From Burkholderia sp. D-99 (lineage in GTDB: Bacteria; Pseudomonadota; Gammaproteobacteria; Burkholderiales; Burkholderiaceae), in NCBI RefSeq assembly GCF_011605345.1, contig NZ_JAAOXM010000016.1, positions 95,316-159,315 of the forward strand: a stretch of DNA of 64,000 nt, written 5' to 3'. Positions 63,056 to 64,000 of the stretch are shown one piece after another. Numbering within the stretch: the stretch's first letter is position 1; the number at the start of each line of letters is the position of its first letter. A program made the position numbers and the translations under genes. The notes below the pieces were generated by a model. That model saw nothing but the letters and a program-made list of their open reading frames with translations. It was not told the origin of the DNA and ran no database searches.

Positions 63056-63829
63056 ATGACTACTCCGCTGAAGGTCTTCATCACCGGCGCATCGAGCGGC
63101 CTCGGCCTCGCGATGGCCGAGGAATACGCCCGCCAGGGCGCCACGCTCGCACTCGTCGCGCGACGCACCGATGCCCTCGATGCGTTCGCGCGACGCTTCC
63201 CGAAGCTGTCCATCTCCGTCTACTCCGCCGACGTGCGCGATGCCGAAGCGCTCGCGACGGCCGCCGCATCGTTCATCGCGACGCACGGCTGCCCCGACGT
63301 CGTGATCGCGAACGCAGGCATCAGCCAGGGCGCCGTCACGGGCCAGGGCGATCTTGCGACGTTCCGCGACGTGATGGACATCAACTACTACGGGATGGTC
63401 GCGACGTTCGAGCCGTTCGTCGGCCCGATGACGGCCACGCGCCACGGCACGCTGGTCGGTGTCGCGAGCGTCGCCGGCGTGCGCGGCCTGCCCGGCTCAG
63501 GCGCGTACAGCGCGTCAAAATCGGCCGCGATCAAGTATCTCGAAGCGCTGCGGGTCGAACTGCGGCCGGCCGGCGTCGGCGTCGTGACGATCGCGCCCGG
63601 CTACATCCGCACGCCGATGACCGCGCACAACCCGTACCGGATGCCGTTCCTGATGGACGCCGACCGCTTCGCCGCGCGTGCGGCCCGGGCGATCGCACGG
63701 CAGCACGCGTTCCGCGTGATTCCGTGGCAGATGGGCGTCGTCGCGAAGGTGCTGCACGTGCTGCCACGCTGGCTCTACGACCGCCTGTTCGAGAAGGCAC
63801 CGCGCAAGCCGAAGGCCGGCGCGCACTGA
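63056..63829 (+). CDS. Short-chain dehydrogenase/reductase
   Basis: A 257-residue SDR. The cofactor motif is TGASSGLGLA (TGxxxGxG), then NAGIS. The catalytic Ser is in GVASVAG and YxxxK is YSASK. A basic ARRTDAL after the second strand favours NADP(H). The C-terminus (HVLPRWLYDRLFEKAPRKPKAGAH) is basic and amphipathic. Substrate unknown. Confidence 0.92.
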   Translation: MTTPLKVFITGASSGLGLAMAEEYARQGATLALVARRTDALDAFARRFPKLSISVYSADVRDAEALATAAASFIATHGCPDVVIANAGISQGAVTGQGDLATFRDVMDINYYGMVATFEPFVGPMTATRHGTLVGVASVAGVRGLPGSGAYSASKSAAIKYLEALRVELRPAGVGVVTIAPGYIRTPMTAHNPYRMPFLMDADRFAARAARAIARQHAFRVIPWQMGVVAKVLHVLPRWLYDRLFEKAPRKPKAGAH

Positions 63830-63839
63830 TCGGCCGACG

Positions 63840-63871
63840 AGGCAGCCCGCGCGAAGCATCGCGGGCTGCCT
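63840..63871 (+). terminator. Hairpin after the short-chain dehydrogenase gene
   Basis: GGCAGCCCGCG and CGCGGGCTGCC pair around eight bases (CGAAGCAT), 12 bases past the stop. Instead of a T-run the 8-nt repeat follows. Confidence 0.7.
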
Positions 63872-64000
63872 GTCCGCCTCTCCGCCTGTCTGCTTCTCCG
63901 CCTGTCCGCCTCTCCGCCTCTCCGCCTCTCCGCCTCTCCGCCTCTCCGCCTCTCCGCCTCTCCGCCTCTCCGCCTCTCCGCCTCTCCGCCTCCCCCCCCC
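63872..64000. repeat. 8-nt tandem repeat ending in poly-C at the window edge
   Basis: About 15 units of CTCCGCCT, with CTGTCCGC, CTGTCTGC and TTCTCCGC variants at the left end and near-identical copies to the right. The last unit runs into at least nine C residues (63992-64000). The strand is almost pure pyrimidine. The poly-C may be real or an assembly end. Confidence 0.93.

Overview
The window looks like part of the main chromosome of a Burkholderia, most likely of the B. cepacia complex. The sequence is uniformly GC-rich with strong G/C third-position bias. Several family or arrangement markers are typical of Betaproteobacteria: DUF3567, DUF1840, DUF2917, a PhaM-type granule protein, MetH split into two genes, and a birA-coaX pair. 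The species call is inference from protein recognition; no database was searched. Genes are dense, on both strands, almost all core metabolism. I see no tRNA, rRNA, insertion sequence, prophage, toxin-antitoxin or CRISPR array.

Layout. 1-5.3 kb: first codons of gshA, then amtB-glnK (minus) behind a sigma-54 promoter, divergent ubiK, a 17-nt tandem array, comM, and a DnaA-box pair. 5.3-11.8 kb: a lipoprotein, a TlpA-like thioredoxin, and the C4-dicarboxylate locus dctA-dctB-dctD (minus). A sigma-54 promoter, upstream dyads, a possible leader peptide and a hairpin precede dctA. 11.8-20.2 kb: actP with its DUF485 partner, preceded by six tandem 49-nt hairpin units; then a CoA-thioester operon (hydratase/3-hydroxyacyl-CoA dehydrogenase, two acyl-CoA dehydrogenases, CaiB-type CoA transferase) with a divergent LysR gene and operator-like dyads. 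20.2-26.7 kb: gamma-glutamyltransferase, a LysE-type exporter and tauABC without tauD.

26.8-34.5 kb: a wall and lipoate cluster (dacC-dat-ybeD, then lipB-lipA) with a LysR/DUF2917 pair inserted, a hydrolase, and a small 2Fe-2S protein. A 160-nt near-symmetric hairpin starting right after a TATAAT box lies upstream of the 2Fe-2S gene. 34.5-39.4 kb: a VanZ-like membrane protein and a four-gene MCE/MlaFED-type lipid transport operon. 39.7-46.3 kb: nucleotidase, Sel1 protein, secreted unknown, a 14-nt array, birA-coaX, a small membrane protein and the heptose adenylyltransferase. 46.5-54.9 kb: a di-iron protein, patatin, PhaM, an enoyl-CoA hydratase/fumarylacetoacetase-fold pair with divergent IclR, DUF3108 and DUF3567. 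55-64 kb: split metH, DUF1840, argS, a SPOR protein, dsbA, a short-chain dehydrogenase, and an 8-nt repeat running into poly-C at the window edge.

The coding content is mostly textbook, and I did not find an obviously new protein system. The best candidates for something undescribed are non-coding: the 34.3 kb hairpin, the dctA leader, the 49-nt hairpin array ahead of the acetate permease, and a structured stretch near 47.5 kb.
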